Assembly (NCBI RefSeq): GCF_001865065.1
Contig: NZ_MJGN01000034.1
Span: 169,389 to 233,388 of the forward strand
Direction: 5' to 3'
DNA length: 64,000 bases
DNA from: Curtobacterium sp. MCBA15_008
GTDB taxonomy: Bacteria; Actinomycetota; Actinomycetes; Actinomycetales; Microbacteriaceae
Shown one piece after another: positions 16,990-26,213 of the stretch (positions within the stretch are counted from its first letter, which is position 1; each line of letters opens with the position of its first letter). Both the position numbers and the translations under genes were made by a program. A model generated the notes under the pieces. The model saw only the letters and a list, made by a program, of their open reading frames with translations, did not search any database and had not been told where the DNA came from.

Positions 16990-17520
16990 CTACGGTCGAA
17001 GACCCCTGAGGCAGATCTCGATGACTCGATCCCGCTGCCCGGCGCGGGGGTAGTCGGCGAGTCCCACGCCACTGAACATCCGAAGGACGTCATCAGCCGT
17101 GATGTCGGGCTGCACGAAACCACCTTCATGACCGGCGTGGACCAGTGGGTCCGCGATCGCGTAGATCCGAGCTCGGGCCTCCCGGACGAGTTCGGTGTCG
17201 TGCGCCATCTCCTCGGCGAACGCGCGCTTGCCGGTGATGAACCGCACGAACCGACGGAACCACTCCTCGAGCGCGCCCTGCGGCGTCAAGTTCTCCGGAA
17301 GGGAGGCAACCAGTTGCTGGACCTGCTCCTCGTACACCGCCTCGAACAGCGCGCTCCGGGTCGGGAATCGACGGTACAACGTGGCGCTGCCGACGCCGGC
17401 GCGACGAGCGATCTCCTCGAAGGACGCTCCTGCACCGTCTTCGCCGAAGACTGCCGTTGCCGCCTCCACGATGCGCTCCGTGTTCCGCCTGGCATCCGCG
17501 CGCAAGGTCCGATCGGGCAA
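16990..17520 (-). CDS. TetR-family regulator of the adjacent MFS pump
   Basis: 176 residues with an N-terminal TetR DNA-binding domain (FEEIARRAGVGSATLYRRFPTRSALFEAVY, about 32-61) and a short TetR_C ligand domain. It is transcribed divergently from the MFS gene, with 87 nt between them containing two G/C palindromes. The classical arrangement suggests it represses the pump and itself and is released by a pump substrate. Confidence 0.87.
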   Translation of the reverse strand: MPDRTLRADARRNTERIVEAATAVFGEDGAGASFEEIARRAGVGSATLYRRFPTRSALFEAVYEEQVQQLVASLPENLTPQGALEEWFRRFVRFITGKRAFAEEMAHDTELVREARARIYAIADPLVHAGHEGGFVQPDITADDVLRMFSGVGLADYPRAGQRDRVIEICLRGLRP

Positions 17521-17542
17521 GAGTCCTCCTCAAGGGAATAAG

Positions 17543-17588
17543 TGGGGTTACCCCTCCGTTTGTGGTAGTAATTGGGGGGTTCCCCCCA
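17543..17588. promoter_or_regulatory. Paired palindromic operator between TetR and MFS genes
   Basis: TGGGGTTACCCC (17543-17554) and TGGGGGGTTCCCCCCA (17573-17588) share the form G-run, TT(A), C-run and are centred 32 nt apart, about three helical turns. Their position in the divergent promoter region makes them the likely TetR sites. Confidence 0.6.
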
Positions 17589-17607
17589 CTAACACTAAGG
17601 AGTTCAG

Positions 17608-19047
17608 ATGCGTTCCGCATCATCGACACCCGCCTGGCGGCGCGGCGTCGTCCTCGCGCTCATCATGGGCGCGCAGCTGATGATGGTGTTGGACACCTCC
17701 ATCATCACCACCGCACTGCCCAGGCTCGTAGTCGATCTGGGCTTCTCGCCGTCGTCGTTGTCGTGGGTGCAGAACACCTACGTGCTTGCGTTCGGCGGTC
17801 TCCTGCTCCTCGGGGCACGTGTCGGAGACCTCGCCGGTCGTCGACGGGTCTTCATCGCCGGTGTCGCCGTCTTCGCTGTCGCCTCCCTCATCGCGGGGCT
17901 GGCACCCTCAGCGCCGGTCCTGCTCGTCGCGCGCGTCCTGCAAGGCGCTGCGTCCGCGTTCGCGATCCCGTCCACGCTCGCGCTCCTGGTCGGTGCGTAC
18001 CCGGAACCGGAACAGCGAAGCCGCGCGATCGCCGTCTACAGCGCCGTGATCGGCGCCGGCGCGAGCGTCGGCATCATCATCGGCGGCGTGTTCACCGATC
18101 TCCTGTCGTGGCGCTGGGGCCTGCTCATCAACGTCCCCATCGGGCTCGTGGTCCTGCTGCTCGCCCCCAGGTTCCTCGAGGAGACGGGGCGCCGGAAGGG
18201 CAGCTTCGACCTCGGTGGAGCACTCTCGATCACCGTCGGCATGACCGCCCTTGTCTACGGACTCATCGAAGCCAGCGCTGCGGGCTGGTCTTCCCCGATC
18301 GTCATCGTGTCGATCGCCCTGGCCGCAGCCCTCTTCGCCACCTTCGTGCTGGTCGAGCGCCGCACCACCGAGCCGATCGTCCCCATGGGTCTCTTCGCGA
18401 GCGCCACCCGCTCCGGCGCCTACATCGCCCGGATCCTGATCGTCGGCGCGATGTTCTCGACGTTCTACTTCCTCAGCCAGTACCTGCAGAACGTCCTCGG
18501 CTTCACTGCCCTGGCCGCGGGATTGAGTTACATCCCCCTCACCGGCATGTTCTTCGCAACGGTGTACGTCGTCCGTCCGCTCACCCGCACGCTGGGTCGG
18601 GAGCGGCTCCTGGTCGCCTCGCTCGTCATCGCACTGATCGGCATGCTGTGGTTGGCCACGGCCGGCGCCGGAACCCCCTTCTTCCCGGGCATCGTCCTGC
18701 CGCTCCTGGTGCTCGGCATCGGACAGGGCATTGCGATCATCCTCCTGACACAGTCCGGGATGGACAACGTGCCGAGCGATCAGGCGGGAGCCGGCTCCGG
18801 CTTGGTGAACACCGCGCACCAGCTCGGCGGTTCCGTCGGGCTGGCGATCCTCGCCGGGATCTTCGTCTCGGTCGCGGGCGTGCGCCCGACCGTCAGTGCG
18901 CAGGTCCTCGCGTTTCAGTCGGTCTTCCACGTGGCAGCCGGTTTCTACGCACTCGCCATCGTCGTCGCCGTCGCGATGCTGCTGGCCGCACGCAGACCAC
19001 GTCGAGCGCGCGACCTGACGAGCACCGCGAACACCCCCACCCGCTGA
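17608..19047 (+). CDS. MFS drug efflux transporter, DHA2 (EmrB/QacA) family
   Basis: 479 residues with about 14 hydrophobic helices, the DHA2 pattern. Helix 1 carries LDTSIITTALPRL (motif D1), the helix 2-3 loop carries GARVGDLAGRRRVF (motif A), and motif C-like GAGASVGIIIGG follows in helix 5. Proton-driven export of hydrophobic compounds is expected; the substrate is unknown. AAGGAG precedes the ATG. It is probably co-transcribed with the short-chain dehydrogenase 26 nt downstream and controlled by the divergent TetR. Confidence 0.9.
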   Translation: MRSASSTPAWRRGVVLALIMGAQLMMVLDTSIITTALPRLVVDLGFSPSSLSWVQNTYVLAFGGLLLLGARVGDLAGRRRVFIAGVAVFAVASLIAGLAPSAPVLLVARVLQGAASAFAIPSTLALLVGAYPEPEQRSRAIAVYSAVIGAGASVGIIIGGVFTDLLSWRWGLLINVPIGLVVLLLAPRFLEETGRRKGSFDLGGALSITVGMTALVYGLIEASAAGWSSPIVIVSIALAAALFATFVLVERRTTEPIVPMGLFASATRSGAYIARILIVGAMFSTFYFLSQYLQNVLGFTALAAGLSYIPLTGMFFATVYVVRPLTRTLGRERLLVASLVIALIGMLWLATAGAGTPFFPGIVLPLLVLGIGQGIAIILLTQSGMDNVPSDQAGAGSGLVNTAHQLGGSVGLAILAGIFVSVAGVRPTVSAQVLAFQSVFHVAAGFYALAIVVAVAMLLAARRPRRARDLTSTANTPTR

Positions 19048-19073
19048 ACCGCCACCAGAAGAAGGAAATGATC

Positions 19074-19919
19074 ATGACCACCTGGCTCATCACCGGAGCA
19101 GCGACCGGCCTCGGCCGCGCACTCGCCGAGGAAGTTCTCGCCCGCGGCGACAACGCCATCATCACCGGACACGACGCCAGTGCCCTCAGTGACCTCGCCA
19201 GCCGCTACCCCAGTACGGCCGTCGCGCAGGACCTCGACGTCACCCGCGCCGACCAGCGGAAAGCGGCACTCACGACAGCCGACCAGTTCGGCGGGATCGA
19301 CGTCCTCGTGAACAACGCTGCCGTGGACTCCGTCGGCGCGATCGAGGAGCAGACCGACGAGGACATCCGGCGCCAGTTCGAAGTCAACGTCTTCGGAGCC
19401 CTCGACCTCACCCGTGCCGTCCTGCCCGGAATGCGTGCTCGCCGCCGCGGGACCATCGTCAACGTGTCCTCCATGGACGGAATCGCCAGCCTGCCGGGGA
19501 ACGGGATCTACTCTGCGACGAAGTTCGCCCTGGAAGGCCTGACCGAAGCGCTCTGGCAGGAACTGCAGCCCATTGGACTGCGAGCGCTCCTCGTCGAGCC
19601 CGGCTCGTTCCGCACGGGCATCGAAGCGCGCACGCATGCATCCGGTGAACCGATCGCCGACTACGCGGCGACCGGCGGCGCCTTCCGCGGGATGCTCGGA
19701 TCGCTGACACCGGAGATGTTCCCGGGTGACCCCGCACACGCAGCGACGGTGATCTACGACACCGTGCAGTCCGACCCCGACCGTCACTGGCTCGTCCTCG
19801 GCACTGATGCTCAGCGACGCATCCGCGCGAAACTCGACGCGTTCGGCGCTGAGTTCGCTTCCGGCCAGGAAATCGGAGCCAGCACCGACTTCCCAGACAG
19901 CGGACCAGCCGTTCTCTGA
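19074..19919 (+). CDS. Short-chain dehydrogenase/reductase
   Basis: 281-residue classical SDR: NAD(P)-binding TGAATGLGRA near residue 8, VNNAA near 80, catalytic Ser in VNVSSMDG and YSATK (Tyr-X3-Lys) near residue 147. The C-terminal part (EPGSFRTGIEAR) is of the type found in oxidoreductases acting on lipophilic ketones or alcohols. The ATG at 19074 has GAAGGA seven bases upstream; an in-frame ATG at 19068 lies too close to that site. It follows the MFS gene in one operon, so modification plus export of the same compound is plausible. Confidence 0.88.
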   Translation: MTTWLITGAATGLGRALAEEVLARGDNAIITGHDASALSDLASRYPSTAVAQDLDVTRADQRKAALTTADQFGGIDVLVNNAAVDSVGAIEEQTDEDIRRQFEVNVFGALDLTRAVLPGMRARRRGTIVNVSSMDGIASLPGNGIYSATKFALEGLTEALWQELQPIGLRALLVEPGSFRTGIEARTHASGEPIADYAATGGAFRGMLGSLTPEMFPGDPAHAATVIYDTVQSDPDRHWLVLGTDAQRRIRAKLDAFGAEFASGQEIGASTDFPDSGPAVL

Positions 19920-19983
19920 TCCTGTCTCCGCCGAGCAGCGATCCCGTCGAGGTCGCTGCCGGGCTGACGACCTGCTCCTTGTT

Positions 19984-20025
19984 TTGGTCAAGAATCATGA
20001 CTACTTTAGTCACGAACATTGACTA
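19984..20025. promoter_or_regulatory. Tandem MarR-type operators before the LLM operon
   Basis: Two inverted repeats lie in the promoter region: TGGTCA-N7-TGACTA (19985-20003) and TAGTCACGAACATTGACTA (20007-20025). The second has the same half-sites and spacing as the palindrome over the promoter of the marR gene at the other end of this cluster (23257-23275), so that MarR very probably controls both. Confidence 0.65.
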
Positions 20026-20062
20026 GTTGCGTGTCCACGCATGACCTCACGGAAGGAACACC

Positions 20063-21103
20063 ATGACCGACCTGCAGTTCGGCCTCGACACGTTCGGGGA
20101 CGTCCCGCTGGACGCTGCGGGACGACCTGTCTCGCATGCCGCCGCGATCCGGCACGTCGTAGAGGAGGGCGTGGTGGCGGACGAGCTCGGCGTCGACGCG
20201 ATCGCGCTCGGTGAGCACCACCGGATGGAGTTCTCGATCTCGAGCCCCGAGACGGTCCTCGCCGGCCTGGCGACGCGTACGAAGCGGATCCGACTCGGTT
20301 CCGGTGTCACCGTCCTGAGCTCCGATGATCCCGTCCGGGTGTTCGAACGTTTCGCGACGCTCGACGCTCTTTCCGAAGGGCGAGCGGAGGTCATCCTCGG
20401 CCGAGGATCGTTCACGGAGTCGTTCCCGCTGTTCGGGTACGACCTCCAGGACTACGACGTCCTGTTCGAGGAGAAGATCGACCTGTTCAGTCAGCTCCTG
20501 ACCGAGCAACCCGTCACCTGGTCGGGGACGACCCGGGCGTCGCTCTCGGAAGCGGACGTGTTCCCGAAGACCGAGTCCGGACGGCTGCGCACCTGGGTCG
20601 GTGTCGGAGGCTCACCGCAGTCCGTCGTGCGAGCTGCCCAGTACGGATTTCCCCTCATGCTCGCGATCATCGGCGGGGCACCGGAGCGGTTCCGCCCCTA
20701 CGTGGACCTGTACCGACGAGCCGGCGAGCAGCTCGACGCGGAACCGCAGTCGGTCGGGATGCACTCGCCCGGGTTCGTCGCGGAGACCGACGAGGAGGCT
20801 CGGTCGACGTACTTTCCGGCGTTCAAGGTGATGCGCGACCGCATCGGTGCATCCCGCGGCTGGCCTCCGGTGACGTACTCGGACTTCGAGCACGAGCTCG
20901 AACACGGATCCCTCTACGTCGGCTCGCCCGAGACCGTCGCCGCGAAGATCGCTCGTGCTGTCCGCGCGCTCGACGTGGACCGATTCGACCTGGTGTACTC
21001 CAGCGGCCCACAGCCGATGCAGGCACGGATGCGATCCGTCGAACTGTACGCGAGCCAGGTCATCCCGATGGTCCGGGACCTCGTGGACGCGGTACGCGCA
21101 TGA
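20063..21103 (+). CDS. LLM-class flavin-dependent oxidoreductase
   Basis: 346-residue luciferase-like monooxygenase/oxidoreductase with a TIM-barrel fold: [18 protein letters not shown] near residue 52, the flavin-binding [18 protein letters not shown] block, and [17 protein letters not shown]. It uses FMN or F420. The next gene, an NADPH:F420 reductase-like protein overlapping by ATGA, favours F420 or a reduced-flavin partner. It is preceded by GGAAGG and by MarR-type operators. Confidence 0.85.
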   Translation: MTDLQFGLDTFGDVPLDAAGRPVSHAAAIRHVVEEGVVADELGVDAIALGEHHRMEFSISSPETVLAGLATRTKRIRLGSGVTVLSSDDPVRVFERFATLDALSEGRAEVILGRGSFTESFPLFGYDLQDYDVLFEEKIDLFSQLLTEQPVTWSGTTRASLSEADVFPKTESGRLRTWVGVGGSPQSVVRAAQYGFPLMLAIIGGAPERFRPYVDLYRRAGEQLDAEPQSVGMHSPGFVAETDEEARSTYFPAFKVMRDRIGASRGWPPVTYSDFEHELEHGSLYVGSPETVAAKIARAVRALDVDRFDLVYSSGPQPMQARMRSVELYASQVIPMVRDLVDAVRA

Positions 21104-21807
21104 ACGGGCGTCCAACGATCGGCATCCTCGGAGCCGGCAAAGTGGGAACCATCCTGGCGCGACTCGCGGTCGAGGCCGGATACCGCACCTTCATCGCCGG
21201 GTCCGGAGAACCGGACGCCATCGCCCTCACCGTCTCCGTCCTCGCGCCGGGCGCGCAACCGGTCACGGCCGACGTCGCTGCGCGAACGGGCGAATTGGTT
21301 ATCCTCGCGCTCCCACTCGGGAAGTACCGGACGATCCCGGTGCAACCGCTCCGGGGCAAGGTCGTCATCGACGCGATGAACTACTGGTGGGAAGTCGACG
21401 GCCTCCGCGATGACCTCACCGACCCGCTGACATCGACGAGCGAACAGGTCCAAGCGTTCCTCCCGGATTCCCGAGTCGTGAAGGCCTTCAACCACATCGG
21501 CTACCACGACCTCGACGAGGGCCCGAAGCCCGCAGGTGCACCCGGGCGGACGGCGATCGCCATCGCGGCCGACGACGCCATCGACGGCGGGATGGTCGCA
21601 CGGTTCATCGACGCCATCGGCTTCGATCCGCTGCCGATCGGACCACTCGCCGCCGGGGTGGCCCTCGAACCGGGAAGCGATGCGTTCGGCGCCAACACCG
21701 CCGCGCACGAGCTCCGGGAGCTGATCGCGAACTTCCCGGACACCGCTCGGGGTGAACAAGTCCGCCGAGCACGAGCTGCCGCCGGCAGCGCCGCCCGGAT
21801 CCCGTGA
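21100..21807 (+). CDS. NAD(P)-binding oxidoreductase, F420-dependent NADP reductase-like
   Basis: 235 residues beginning with a Rossmann motif [17 protein letters not shown]; the family includes F420H2:NADP oxidoreductase and related NADPH-dependent reductases. The VIDAMNYWW and [13 protein letters not shown] blocks match the Npd/Fno type. Its ATG overlaps the LLM stop (ATGA), so the proteins are made together and probably form a reductase/oxidase pair that regenerates reduced cofactor. No F420 biosynthesis genes are in the window. Confidence 0.8.
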   Translation: MNGRPTIGILGAGKVGTILARLAVEAGYRTFIAGSGEPDAIALTVSVLAPGAQPVTADVAARTGELVILALPLGKYRTIPVQPLRGKVVIDAMNYWWEVDGLRDDLTDPLTSTSEQVQAFLPDSRVVKAFNHIGYHDLDEGPKPAGAPGRTAIAIAADDAIDGGMVARFIDAIGFDPLPIGPLAAGVALEPGSDAFGANTAAHELRELIANFPDTARGEQVRRARAAAGSAARIP

Positions 21808-21826
21808 CCGACCGGACGCCCTGATC

Positions 21827-22795
21827 ATGCGCTTCTCTCGTCCACCCATCCCGCTCAACCTCTTCGGGATCCCGTTCGGTCTGACCGGCCTCGCCGGCCT
21901 CTGGTCCGCCATGAGCAGTGCGGCCGACGCGCCCGTCCTGGTCTCCGACGCCCTCTGGGTGGTCGCGGTCGCAGCGTGGCTCGTGACGATGGTCCGGTAC
22001 CTCCTCGGCGCGCGGACGCTGCGCACCGTCCGTGCCGACCTCCGCCATCCGGTGCTCGGCCCCTTTGCTGCGCTGACCAGCATCGTCGCGACATTGATCG
22101 GCGAGCGGATCCACGCAGACCTCCCCGCAGTCGGCCAGGTCTGGGTGCTCGTGACGGCAACGATCTCATTCGCGTTCGCAGCGTGGTTCATCGCGAACCT
22201 CGCGACCGGCGCCCACGAGATCGACCAGCTGCACAGCGGCTACTTCCTGCCCACGGTCGCCGGCGGCGTCATCAGCGCACAATCACTCGCCGTCGTCGGG
22301 TTCCAGCACCTCGCGATCGGAGCACTCGGCACCGGTCTGCTGTTCTGGCTCCTCCTCGGCGCGATCACCCTGCACCGGCTCGCGTTCCGCCCGCAGGCTC
22401 CGGCCGCGATCATGCCGACGCTGGCCATCTTCTCGGCACCACCGGCCGTGATGGGGAACGCCTGGTTTGCCATCACCTCGGACGGCGAGGGATCGCACAT
22501 CGACACCGTCCAGCGCATCCTGTTCGGGACGTTCCTATTCCTCATCGCCTTCCAGGTCGCTCTCATCCCGGTCTACCGCCGAATCCCCTTCACCCTCGGG
22601 TTCTGGGCGCTGACGTTCACCGCCACGGCGAGTGCACGGTACGCAGTCCAGTTCGTCGTTCACGATTCGGTCATCGCGGCGGCCGTGTGGCAGTGGGCGG
22701 TCGCGCTCATGGCAACAGCGTTGACCGGCGCCGTCGTGGCGGCGTCCGTTCGACTCGTCATCAGAAGTCGGCGGCTCTCCGTCGTGCGAGTGTGA
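21827..22795 (+). CDS. TDT/TehA-SLAC1 family membrane transporter
   Basis: 322 residues with about ten hydrophobic helices and the family opening PIPLNLFGIPFGLTGLAGLW. TDT proteins export anions such as tellurite, malate or chloride; which one applies here is not visible. The ATG at 21827 comes 19 nt after the previous stop. A GTG at 21752 in frame would add 25 mostly polar residues and overlap the reductase gene. It is the last gene of the MarR-controlled operon and converges with marR. Confidence 0.8.
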   Translation: MRFSRPPIPLNLFGIPFGLTGLAGLWSAMSSAADAPVLVSDALWVVAVAAWLVTMVRYLLGARTLRTVRADLRHPVLGPFAALTSIVATLIGERIHADLPAVGQVWVLVTATISFAFAAWFIANLATGAHEIDQLHSGYFLPTVAGGVISAQSLAVVGFQHLAIGALGTGLLFWLLLGAITLHRLAFRPQAPAAIMPTLAIFSAPPAVMGNAWFAITSDGEGSHIDTVQRILFGTFLFLIAFQVALIPVYRRIPFTLGFWALTFTATASARYAVQFVVHDSVIAAAVWQWAVALMATALTGAVVAASVRLVIRSRRLSVVRV

Positions 22796-22817
22796 GGGTC
22801 TGCTCGTGAGCGATCCC

Positions 22818-23246
22818 CTACCGTTCGGTGCGCAGCACCTCGAGGGCGTCGGCGATAGACGCCTTCATCGACTCGAGGCGGTGCCCGCCGATGGCGCTCC
22901 CGATCTCCTGCTCGATCGTTCGGATGATCTCGCGGGCAGCGCGGATCTGCGCTTCACCCCTGGCGGTCGGGACGAGCAACTTCGCCCGTCCGTCCGACGG
23001 GTCGGGCCGCCGTTCGACGTAGCCGAGTTCCTCGAGCTCGTCGGCGACGACACTCACCACCTGCTTGTGCTGCCCGGACAGCTCAGCGATCTCCGACACG
23101 CGGCGTCCGTCAGCACCGATGTATGCCAGGACGGCACCGTGTCGCGGACGGACGTCATCGAAGCCCGCCGCCTTGATCCGGGCGAAGAGATCAGCTTGGA
23201 GCAGGAGGAAGAACTGCCCAGCGGCCTGGGGGAGATCGAGGTCCAT
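22818..23246 (-). CDS. MarR-family regulator of the LLM-reductase-TDT cluster
   Basis: 142 residues with a winged helix-turn-helix (VSEIAELSGQHKQVVSVVADELEELGYVERR, then the wing DPSDGRAKLL). I use the ATG at 23246 because the longer frame (to 23297) would read through a palindromic operator at 23257-23275, while this ATG lies 5-8 nt after a TATCGT box. It is convergent to the TDT gene. Operator sharing with the 20.0-kb promoter links it to that operon. Confidence 0.82.
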   Translation of the reverse strand: MDLDLPQAAGQFFLLLQADLFARIKAAGFDDVRPRHGAVLAYIGADGRRVSEIAELSGQHKQVVSVVADELEELGYVERRPDPSDGRAKLLVPTARGEAQIRAAREIIRTIEQEIGSAIGGHRLESMKASIADALEVLRTER

Positions 23247-23256
23247 GCGACCACGA

Positions 23257-23275
23257 TAGTCACCGATGTTGACCA
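23257..23275. promoter_or_regulatory. MarR operator over its own promoter
   Basis: TAGTCACCGATGTTGACCA is a 6-6-7 inverted repeat nearly identical to TAGTCACGAACATTGACTA at 20007-20025. It covers the -35/-10 region just upstream of the marR ATG, the expected place for autorepression. Confidence 0.65.
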
Positions 23276-23354
23276 ATTCGGGACGGCTGCGTGTCACGCT
23301 GCCGTGTCAGCACCCGTCGGCCCGTTGCTGCACGGAAACGGCGACAGCACACTG

Positions 23355-24074
23355 ATGAGAATGCGCACCCATCACGTTTCGCCGCCCGAACACCCGCGCA
23401 TCATCGTCGCCGACGACGAGGTCCTCGTCCGCGAAGGGCTCGGACTGCTGCTGGGTCGAACCGGGTACGAGGTCGCAGGAAGCGCCGCTGACGCCGTCGA
23501 GCTCCTCGATCTAGTCGACTCCGTTCCGTGCGATCTCGCCATCGTCGACATCCGCATGCCACCCACGCACACGACGGAAGGCCTGGAGGCGGCCGCGAGG
23601 ATACGAGCAACCCATCCCGAGGTCGCGGTCCTGGTCCTGACGTCCCACCTCGAGGTACCCCACGCGCTGAAGCTCCTGAGCGAGCACACCCGCATCGGGT
23701 ACCTGCTGAAGCAACGCATCGCCACCGTCGACGAACTGACGACCGCCCTGCATCGTCTCCTCTCCGGCGAGAGCGTCGTCGACCCGATCCTCGTCCGGGA
23801 GCTGCTGACTGCACGGCGTGCTGCCGCGCCCCTGCAGGACCTCACCCCGAGGGAGAGTGAAACGCTTGAACTGATGGCAGCCGGACGGTCCAACGCCGGG
23901 ATCGCGGCTGACCTCACCATCACCGAAGCATCAGTTGAGAAGTACGTGCATCGCATCCTCGGCAAGCTCGGCGTCACCGACGGCGACGGATCGGCTCATC
24001 GCAGGGTCGTCGCCGTCCTGAAGTTCTTGGAGGTCGGTTCTGTACCCGATCAGCGACCCACATCCCCGTCCTGA
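23355..24074 (+). CDS. LuxR-type response regulator
   Basis: 239 residues. The receiver domain has acidic pair Asp20-Asp21, phosphoacceptor Asp65 (DLAIVDIRMPP) and a Lys in the GYLLKQRI segment. The C-terminal LuxR HTH reads LTPRESETLELMAAGRSNAGIAADL, then EKYVHRILGKLG. The ATG at 23355 (or 23361, same frame) is the first after the divergent marR promoter. The gene for its probable kinase starts 116 nt downstream, in a less common regulator-first order. Confidence 0.85.
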   Translation: MRMRTHHVSPPEHPRIIVADDEVLVREGLGLLLGRTGYEVAGSAADAVELLDLVDSVPCDLAIVDIRMPPTHTTEGLEAAARIRATHPEVAVLVLTSHLEVPHALKLLSEHTRIGYLLKQRIATVDELTTALHRLLSGESVVDPILVRELLTARRAAAPLQDLTPRESETLELMAAGRSNAGIAADLTITEASVEKYVHRILGKLGVTDGDGSAHRRVVAVLKFLEVGSVPDQRPTSPS

Positions 24075-24189
24075 CGACAACGGTCTGCGAGTCGAAAGGT
24101 TCCCCGCCGGGTGCTTGAACCCCTGCGCCCGCCTATCCTCGTCCCAACCCAGCGCCGTTTCGAACCAATTCTCCGCTGCCGAGGATCAC

Positions 24190-25803
24190 GTGCCCGACAT
24201 CCAGCCGCCTGAACCGAATCGTCAAGAGCTTCACGCAGGGTTCCGTGCGCTCAAAGACGCTCTCGAAGAGGTCACCGGCTCGGCGCTCCCGCCACAGGCG
24301 AGAGACGCTCTTGCCCGTTTGGCCGGCGCCGCCATGAATGCGGACAGCATCGTCGTCCTTGAAAGCTCCGAAGCTGGGTCCACGGTGCAGGCGGAGTGGG
24401 TTGCGCACCCCGGCGTTCGGCGGACCGCTCTCGATCGTGAGCCGGTCGAGTGCATGACCGACGGACCCGTGTGGAAGATCGGCGGTGGCCGGTGGCACCT
24501 CGGTGTCCCGCTCCGCGCCAGGGGGAAGCTCTGGGGCTCGGTGATTGCTTCCGGTGACGGCACCGTGCAGCCGTCCGCGTTCACCGAGGATCGCCTCGCA
24601 GCGTTCGGCGGTGTCATCGCGGCTGCGGTCGTCAACGGCCGCACGGTGGAGGAGGTCGATCGGCTCGTCCTCGAACAGGACTCGCTGCGCTACGTCGCGG
24701 AGAAGGTCGCAGCTTCGACGGACCCCGACGAGGTCTTCGACATCGTCGTCCGGGAGGTCGGCATCCTCAGCGGTGTGCAAGGCGCGAAGCTCCTCCGGTA
24801 CGAGACCGACGGCACCGCGACCTTCTTCGCCGGCTGGGGGCCTCTGTCCGGCACGCTTCCCACCGGCACGCGACTGCCGGCGAGGGGCACCAGTGTGACG
24901 GGACGGATCTGGGCGACCGGCGTCCCGTCACGCGTCGACGACTACCCGTCCGCCAGCGGACCGGTGGCAAAGCTCCTCACCAGCGCTGGGATGAAGAGCG
25001 CCGTCGGCGTCCCGATCAGGGTGAACGGACAGCTGTGGGGTGCGTTCGCCGTCGGTTCGAGCGATGCCCCACTCCCGCCGGACACCGAGCAGCACCTCGC
25101 GAAGTACGCCGGGCTGGTGTCGAGCCTGATCGGGAACCTCGTCGCCCGCCAAGCGTTGCTCGACTCACGGGTGCGCCTCGTCCACGCAGCCGACTCCACC
25201 CGCCAGCGGATCGAACGTGATCTGCACGACGGCGTCCAACAACGGCTCATCGCCGCCAAGATGGCCGCGAGTCTCGCCGCCGATCTCGTACGGACCGGCG
25301 AAGACCCACGTGAAGCCCTCGTGGCGCTCGACCGCCGACTGTCGGATGCCATCGAACAACTTCGGGACATCTCCCGCGGCATCCATCCATCGATCCTCTC
25401 CGAGGGCGGCTTGGAGCCGGCACTGCGATCCCTTGCCCGCCGTGCGGGTTTCCCGGTCGAGCTCAACATCGACAGCGACTTCCCGCGACTCGAACCGTTC
25501 CTGGAAGGCGCAGCGTACTTCGTGGTCTCCGAGGCGATCACGAACGCGATCAAGCACAGCCGTGCGTCGCTCATCACCATCCGCGTGCGACAGGACCAGG
25601 TGGGTGTGATCATCATCGCGCAGGACGACGGCGTAGGCGGAGCGGATTGCGCGCACGGTTCCGGGCTGACGGGACTGATCGACCGGCTCGAAGCCGTCGG
25701 CGGGTCGCTGCGGATCTCCAGCCCCATCGGCGACGGGACGACCCTCGTTGCACGTCTCCCTGGCCCGTCGATCCACGAGGGGAGTCGACGTGGACAGGAG
25801 TGA
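24190..25803 (+). CDS. Cytosolic histidine kinase, GAF-GAF-HisKA_3-HATPase
   Basis: 537 residues with no membrane helix. Two GAF sensor domains lie at about 20-150 and 165-325. A HisKA_3 dimerisation domain follows with the phospho-His in ERDLHDGVQQRL (about residue 347), then a HATPase domain with N-box SEAITNAIKHS and G-boxes DDGVGG and GSGLTGLIDRLEAVGGSL. This is the DevS/NarL-type kinase that pairs with LuxR regulators. The GTG at 24190 is preferred: a TATCCT box at 24134-24139 would lie inside the longer frame from TTG 24115. The ligand of the GAF domains is unknown. Confidence 0.85.
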   Translation: MPDIQPPEPNRQELHAGFRALKDALEEVTGSALPPQARDALARLAGAAMNADSIVVLESSEAGSTVQAEWVAHPGVRRTALDREPVECMTDGPVWKIGGGRWHLGVPLRARGKLWGSVIASGDGTVQPSAFTEDRLAAFGGVIAAAVVNGRTVEEVDRLVLEQDSLRYVAEKVAASTDPDEVFDIVVREVGILSGVQGAKLLRYETDGTATFFAGWGPLSGTLPTGTRLPARGTSVTGRIWATGVPSRVDDYPSASGPVAKLLTSAGMKSAVGVPIRVNGQLWGAFAVGSSDAPLPPDTEQHLAKYAGLVSSLIGNLVARQALLDSRVRLVHAADSTRQRIERDLHDGVQQRLIAAKMAASLAADLVRTGEDPREALVALDRRLSDAIEQLRDISRGIHPSILSEGGLEPALRSLARRAGFPVELNIDSDFPRLEPFLEGAAYFVVSEAITNAIKHSRASLITIRVRQDQVGVIIIAQDDGVGGADCAHGSGLTGLIDRLEAVGGSLRISSPIGDGTTLVARLPGPSIHEGSRRGQE

Positions 25804-25834
25804 AGGTCACCCTCTCGCGAAAATCACATCGTCC

Positions 25835-26191
25835 TTGACCGCAAGAGCGGTCGTCGGTCGACTGCGCATGAACCTACGCACCCGCCACCTCCAAGTCTTC
25901 GGTGTCATCGACCACGCGGCGGCGGCGCGAACAGCGGGCCTGACGATGCTCTTTGAAACGGTGATCGTCTTCGGGAATCCGGCCGTAGGCACAGCACTCA
26001 TGCTCGCCGATCCCCGGATCGGGTATGACCTTCCCATGCGGATGCTCGTCCGAGCGCTTCCCACGGGTGGCAGTGAGATCGTCTACCGCGATCCGATGAC
26101 GCTGGCTTCGGAGTACGACCTCGCCGACGTGGTTCCCGTCCTGGAGAAACTCTCCAGCCTCCTTCTGGACATCGCCGATGGCATCCGCTGA
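25835..26191 (+). CDS. DUF302 family protein
   Basis: About 118 residues. Typical DUF302 blocks are VFGVIDHAAAARTAG, VIVFGNPAVGTALMLADPRIGYDLPMR and YRDPMTLASEY. DUF302 proteins are small soluble proteins of unsettled biochemical role, often near heavy-metal or redox genes. The start is uncertain: a TTG at 25835 gives the usual N-terminus, a TTG at 25748 would overlap the kinase gene by 56 nt, and the first ATG (25868) would cut into the first helix. It is probably co-transcribed with the kinase. Confidence 0.7.
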   Translation: MTARAVVGRLRMNLRTRHLQVFGVIDHAAAARTAGLTMLFETVIVFGNPAVGTALMLADPRIGYDLPMRMLVRALPTGGSEIVYRDPMTLASEYDLADVVPVLEKLSSLLLDIADGIR

Positions 26192-26213
26192 TCTCCGCAG
26201 TTGCCCGAGACGG

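Noticed and set aside
24115..24189. Upstream TTG start for the histidine kinase
   Set aside because: The extra 25 residues have no family counterpart and the stretch contains a plausible -10 box, so the GTG at 24190 is preferred.
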